Below are positions 23,001 to 25,862 of a stretch of 25,862 nt of DNA, piece after piece (the first letter of the stretch is position 1; each line of letters opens with the position of its first letter). This DNA is from MED660 sp002691025 (GTDB taxonomy: Bacteria > Myxococcota_A > UBA9160 > UBA4427): contig NHDZ02000117.1 in NCBI GenBank assembly GCA_002170485.2, positions 1 through 25,862 on the forward strand, given 5' to 3'. The position numbers were made by a program, and so were the translations under genes. The notes under the pieces are model-generated. The model made no database searches. It saw only the letters and a program-made list of their open reading frames with translations, and was not told the DNA's origin.

Positions 23001-23672
23001 CAGGTAGTGGGCATCGTTGGTGGCCACNAGNGGGATNCCCAGGTCCGAGTTCATCTTGAAGAGTTCCTGGTTGACGCGCTCCTGGGCGTCGATTCCGTGG
23101 CGTTGGATCTCCAGATAGTAACGATCGCCAAAAAGTCTCTTGAAGTCCTCGGCCAGCTCCCAGGCCCGGTNTTTTTCGCCGTGCTCCAGGGCTCTGGGGA
23201 TCGGGGCAGAAAGGCAACCGGATGTGCAGATNAGCCCTTCGTGTTTCTGTTCGAGGAGGCTCCAGTCGATCCGGGGCTTGTAGTAGAAACCCTCGAGATA
23301 GGCCTTGGAAACCAGATGCATCAGGTTCTGGTAGCCCGTTTCATTCATGGCCAGCAGGAGCAGGTGGTTGATGGCGTCATAACCGGTCTCGTCGCGCGCT
23401 CGTTTTTCGCGCTCGAATCGGGAGCCGCCGGCAAAGTAGACCTCGCATCCGATGATGGGCTTGACGTTGTTGGCACGGGCTTTTTCGTAGAACTCCACAG
23501 AGCCAAAAAGATTTCCGTGGTCGGTTTGCGCCACGGCAGGCATGTTGCACCGACTGGCTCGCTCAAAGAGNGGGTTGTGCTTGATGGCGCCGTCCAGCAG
23601 CGAGTACTGCGTATGCAGATGGAGGTGAACAAAGGGCTTAGGCACGACTATCGGTACTCCACGCAAAGACAT
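20094..23672 (-). CDS. dnaE: DNA polymerase III subunit alpha
   Basis: This 1192-residue C-family replicative polymerase is DnaE1-type by length and domain order. An N-terminal PHP domain starts at HLHLHTQYSLLDGA (about 16-29) and includes AQTDHGNLFG, CEVYFAGG and ATNDAHYLE. Most PHP metal ligands appear to be kept, unlike the degenerate Escherichia coli PHP. The polymerase triad is Asp422 and Asp424 (IDVDFC) plus Asp593 (KFDFLGL). GPGRGSSAGSLVAY is the palm motif. Tandem helix-hairpin-helix and OB-fold regions follow. The ATG at 23672 has no Shine-Dalgarno. GTG 23645 has GGAG 11 nt upstream and gives the family-like start VPKPFVHLHLHTQ, so it may be the true start. It lies in a guaB-guaA-ORF-dnaE cluster. 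Eight N bases occur, six at wobble positions. Confidence 0.97.
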   Translation of the reverse strand: MSLRGVPIVVPKPFVHLHLHTQYSLLDGAIKHNXLFERASRCNMPAVAQTDHGNLFGSVEFYEKARANNVKPIIGCEVYFAGGSRFEREKRARDETGYDAINHLLLLAMNETGYQNLMHLVSKAYLEGFYYKPRIDWSLLEQKHEGXICTSGCLSAPIPRALEHGEKXRAWELAEDFKRLFGDRYYLEIQRHGIDAQERVNQELFKMNSDLXIXXVATNDAHYLEHDDHEHHDALLCIGTAANLSDKNRFRFDGRGFFVKDGDAMXEVFHDHPEAVDRTLEIAERCDVEIPMGEYHMPDFQVPAGKSLEDVMREQAWDGLRDRLGMDSDEPFEKSHHKPYVERMNHELNVIEQMGFPGYFLIVADFINYAKKNGIPVGPGRGSSAGSLVAYGMNITNVDPIEYDIIFERFLNPERISMPXIDVDFCMRGREQVIRYVAEKYDEKVPQNEDGTPESLEGAYDGMKVAQIVTFGTLQARAAIRDVGRVLGLSFGDVDRIAKRIPDVLGISLEEAIAQSPELRASMDADGQVAQLIETALKLEGLTRHASKHAAGVVIGNRPLIDMVPLYRDARSGDVMSQYNMGCVEKVGLIKFDFLGLKTLTLLADAERLIQKKPDFKDFDLSKIPIDDKATFELLCRGDTEAVFQVESSGMTDLVTKIGPREFRDIISLVALYRPGPLQSGMVDDFVNRKAGLTPVTYLHPSITHLTEETLGVIVYQDQVLQIAQAMAGYSLGEADLLRRAMGKKKVEEMNRQRERFVDGCLKNGIEKAEAGSVFDLITEFAGYGFPKAHSAAYAYLTYQTAYLKANHRAEYLAATLTIESTNHDKMSRYIGHVRDSGLEIVPPDVNFSIQDFSVVEGKIRFGFGGIKNLGAGAITSIIESRESEGPFESLFDFARRVDSRKVNRRALEAMVRGGAFDSLHESRASVYATIDSALEWASSEQRDRAVGQENLFGDLTGGQGMEAPQLLEVADWNDRERLSFEKELLGFYVSGHPLGEVKDELNRYTDCKASQTEGKEGREVRIGGLLTAMRETRTKRGKRMAFATLEDLEGSFELVIFSEPYEGYVDLLRDAITGPEGEGPTPLLISGNLEAGDPPKVLVREIMRLDEGEQRLTTYLRVRVTEPEVNRDRMAALRNVLATHPGECPVFVHITIPGESETILSVGELRGVDPSEELQRDVDALFGRRVAERTL

Positions 23673-23729
23673 GGGTGCGGCGAGTCGAGACCTGCCGCCT
23701 GCAAGATCTGGGCTCCGATTCGGGATCTT

Positions 23730-23924
23730 TTAGGCATAGAACGACTCGGCATGGGCTTCTCGTTCGGCTTTCAGCATTCCCGCGGTCTCGTCCTGGAACC
23801 GGTTGCGATCTTCTCGAGTCCGGAAGACCCAGATGCATACGGTGTCTTGGCTGTGATAGATCGCTTTCAGTTCGTCATCGATCTCGCACACGTCTCGCGG
23901 AATCTCCGCTTGGATGCAGATCAT
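23730..23924 (-). CDS. Small conserved-looking hypothetical protein between guaA and dnaE
   Basis: This is 64 residues, starting one base after the guaA stop (TAG-G-ATG) with GTGGGAATAGG just upstream, which suggests translational coupling. The sequence starts MICIQAEIPRDVCEIDDELK. It is mixed alpha-beta and charged, with an RTREDRNRFQDE helix and two cysteines. There is no signal peptide or membrane segment. I recognise no family. The tight junction and normal amino-acid composition argue that it is real. Confidence 0.65.
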   Translation of the reverse strand: MICIQAEIPRDVCEIDDELKAIYHSQDTVCIWVFRTREDRNRFQDETAGMLKAEREAHAESFYA

Positions 23925-23925
23925 C

Positions 23926-25485
23926 CTATTCCCACTCTATGGTCGCGGGTGGTTTGGAGGAGATGTCGTACACCACCCGGTTGATCCCCTTGACCTCGTT
24001 GATGATGCGATTCGAGATCTTGCCGAGGACCGGCCACGGAATGTGAGCGAAGTCCGCCGTCATGGCGTCCGTGGAGGTGACGCAGCGGATCGCCACGGCG
24101 TTCTCGTAGGTCCGGGCGTCGCCCATGACGCCGACGCTGTTGACAGGGAGGAAGACCACCAGAGCCTGCCAGATCTCATTGTAGAGTCCTGCTTCCCGAA
24201 TCTCCTCGTTCATGATGGCGTCGGCGCGGCGAAGGGGCGTCAGCCTCTCGGGGGTGACTTCGCCCATGATCCGGATGCCCAGTCCTGGTCCCGGAAAGGG
24301 GTGTCGTCCAACAAGGGTTTCCGAGAGTTCGAGGGCGCGCCCGACCTCTCGGACCTCATCCTTGAAGAGTTCTCGCAAGGGCTCCACCAACTCGAGTTTC
24401 ATGTCCTCGGGAAGCCCCCCCACGTTGTGGTGGGTCTTGATGGTGACGGACGCGCCCTTGACCGAAACGCTTTCGATGACATCCGGGTAGAGGGTCCCCT
24501 GCACCAGGAATTGTGCTTCTCCCAGTTTCGCGGCTTCCTCTTCGAAGACGTCGATGAAGAGCCCGCCGATGATACGTCTCTTTTTTTCCGGGTCTTCGAC
24601 ACCGCGAAGTGCGCTCAGGAATCGATCAGAAGCATCCACGGCGATGAGCTTCACGCCCAGCGCCGTTCCAAAGACAGCCTCTACTTCTTCGCGTTCGCCT
24701 TCCCTCATGAGTCCGTGGTCGACGAAAATGCAAGTCAACTGGTCGCCCACCGCTTGGTGGACGAGCGCGGCGGCCACCGAGGAGTCGACTCCGCCTGAAA
24801 GTCCACAGATGACGTTGCCTGGGCCGATCTGTTTGCGGATCGCCGCCACCGACTGATCAATAAAGGCCTGGGTGGTCCAGTCTCCCGTGCACTGGCAGAT
24901 GGTGGACACGAAATTTTCGAGGATCTTCAGGCCGTCGTCGGTGTGAGCCACTTCCGGATGGAATTGCAGTCCCCAGATCGGGGCCTCCAGGCAACGCACA
25001 GCGGCAAAAGGCGAATGATCACTGTGCGCCAGGGGTTCAAAGCCCGGTGGGAGCGAGAGCACCCGGTCACCGTGACTCATCCAGACCACGCGCTCGCCTC
25101 GTTCCTCGAGGCCGGCCAACAAGGGGTCGTCGCGATCAATCTTGAGTTCGGCCCGGCCATACTCCCGATCATCGGCCGCTTCCACCTGGCCTCCCAGTTT
25201 CTGGACCATGAGCTGGAGCCCGTAGCAGATGCCGAGGATGGGGATGCCCAGTTCGAAGAGAGCCGGGTCGACATCCGGCGAATCGGCTTCCAGCACACTC
25301 GCGGGACCTCCGGAGAGGATCAGTCCCGTGGGCTCGAAGTCTCGGACCGTATCGAGGGGTTGGTCGCCTGGATGTATTTCGCAGTAGACGTGGAGTTCTC
25401 GCACGCGGCGGGCGATGAGCTGCGTGTACTGGGAACCGAAATCGAGGATCAGTATACGGCTGGAGTGGGATTGGCTCGATGACAT
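23926..25485 (-). CDS. guaA: GMP synthase (glutamine-hydrolysing)
   Basis: This 519-residue enzyme converts XMP, ATP and glutamine to GMP in purine synthesis. The glutamine amidotransferase domain (about 10-195) has the nucleophile Cys87 in GICYG and the His176/Glu178 pair in FHPE. The ATP-pyrophosphatase domain has the P-loop SGGVDSS at 230-236. The C-terminal dimerisation domain ends in the family signature YDISSKPPATIEWE. Length matches the family of about 515-525. It follows guaB by 42 bp, the usual guaBA operon, and is followed after 1 nt by a small ORF and then dnaE. Confidence 0.98.
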   Translation of the reverse strand: MSSSQSHSSRILILDFGSQYTQLIARRVRELHVYCEIHPGDQPLDTVRDFEPTGLILSGGPASVLEADSPDVDPALFELGIPILGICYGLQLMVQKLGGQVEAADDREYGRAELKIDRDDPLLAGLEERGERVVWMSHGDRVLSLPPGFEPLAHSDHSPFAAVRCLEAPIWGLQFHPEVAHTDDGLKILENFVSTICQCTGDWTTQAFIDQSVAAIRKQIGPGNVICGLSGGVDSSVAAALVHQAVGDQLTCIFVDHGLMREGEREEVEAVFGTALGVKLIAVDASDRFLSALRGVEDPEKKRRIIGGLFIDVFEEEAAKLGEAQFLVQGTLYPDVIESVSVKGASVTIKTHHNVGGLPEDMKLELVEPLRELFKDEVREVGRALELSETLVGRHPFPGPGLGIRIMGEVTPERLTPLRRADAIMNEEIREAGLYNEIWQALVVFLPVNSVGVMGDARTYENAVAIRCVTSTDAMTADFAHIPWPVLGKISNRIINEVKGINRVVYDISSKPPATIEWE

Positions 25486-25527
25486 GGGGGGCGGGAAGTC
25501 TCCGTGGGTGGGGGGGCAGGGAAACGG

Positions 25528-25862
25528 CTATTCGACGCGGTAGTTGGGCGCCTCCTTGGTCACGATGACATCGTGAACATGGCTTTCGGTGAGTCCGGAC
25601 GATGAGATCCGAATGAACTGACCCCGTTCCCGCAGTGCGGCCAGATTCTCAGCTCCACAGTACCCCATGCCCGAGCGAAGACCCCCGTGAAGTTGGTGGA
25701 CGCTGCTTGAGAGTCCACCCCGGTAAGGCACTCGCCCTTCGATCCCCTCCGGCACGAGTTTGTCACTCTCCACCGAACTCTGGAAATAGCGGTCGCGACT
25801 TCCTCGCTGCATGGCTCCGATGGAGCCCATTCCGCGATACACCTTGTAGGAGCGGCCTTGAA
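25528..25862 (-). CDS. guaB: IMP dehydrogenase, C-terminal part (5' end beyond window)
   Basis: About 111 residues of the C-terminus enter from the right edge. The frame reads QGRSYKVYRGMGSIGAMQRG at the edge, which is the IMP dehydrogenase active-site region. SRDRYFQ follows, with the Arg-Tyr pair of the mobile flap, then VPEGIEGRVPYRG and GGLRSGMGYCGA. The enzyme oxidises IMP to XMP, the substrate of GuaA. The end (KEAPNYRVE) matches the family. It is the first visible gene of a guaBA operon. Confidence 0.97.
   Translation of the reverse strand, partial: QGRSYKVYRGMGSIGAMQRGSRDRYFQSSVESDKLVPEGIEGRVPYRGGLSSSVHQLHGGLRSGMGYCGAENLAALRERGQFIRISSSGLTESHVHDVIVTKEAPNYRVE

Noticed and set aside
22038..23984. 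648-residue open frame on the plus strand
   Set aside because: Antisense to dnaE, with shadow-frame composition. The DnaE frame carries all polymerase motifs.
1..25862. CRISPR arrays, insertion sequences, prophage or integrase
   Set aside because: No repeated spacer-like array, transposase, integrase or terminal repeats seen. The three tRNAs show no duplicated 3' ends marking an inserted island.

Overview
The window is a high-GC bacterial chromosome segment, roughly 60 percent by eye. It is gene-dense, with no mobile elements, CRISPR or rRNA. The presence of ihfA, the thrS-infC-rpmI-rplT block followed by ihfA and a MerR gene, the pcm-nlpD pair, exported DUF3604 and CehA-type proteins, and an IF3 with a long charged C-terminal tail together suggest a deltaproteobacterium in the broad sense (Myxococcota, Desulfobacterota or Binatota-like). 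This is inference from gene content. Scattered N characters, almost all at wobble positions, suggest a metagenomic or consensus assembly.

Layout, left to right. Positions 1-3125 (minus strand): an MDR-family quinone oxidoreductase cut by the left edge and read off the minus strand, tRNA-Arg(CCT), an NlpD-like LysM/M23 lipoprotein, protein-L-isoaspartate methyltransferase (pcm), and a small exported fibronectin-III-like protein. Positions 3242-9900 (plus strand): an exported 933-residue CehA/McbA-like PHP metallohydrolase, then a tight run of a CCR-like MDR reductase, a HIT protein, a crotonase with altered catalytic residues, and a sphingosine-1-phosphate-lyase-like PLP enzyme. Positions 9909-13813 (minus strand): a DUF3604 PHP-fold lipoprotein followed by a 598-residue permease that looks like a ZIP-type domain fused to a DUF318/SO_0444-type metal permease.

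Positions 14191-19004 (minus strand) are the translation block: tRNA-Val(GAC), thrS, infC, rpmI and rplT, closed by a clear intrinsic terminator, then ihfA, a lysine-rich-tailed MerR regulator and tRNA-Pro(GGG). pheS and pheT, which usually sit between rplT and ihfA, are absent. infC appears to start at AUU, and thrS is preceded by an overlapping short upstream ORF.

Positions 19120-25862 (minus strand) form a compact guaB-guaA-(64-residue ORF)-dnaE-(exported protein) cluster with 1-nt and 4-nt junctions. It couples purine synthesis to replication. guaB is cut by the right edge.

The least explained material lies in 3242-13813. There, two secreted PHP-fold hydrolases, a fused metal permease and a lipid or acyl-CoA-like enzyme cluster lie side by side.
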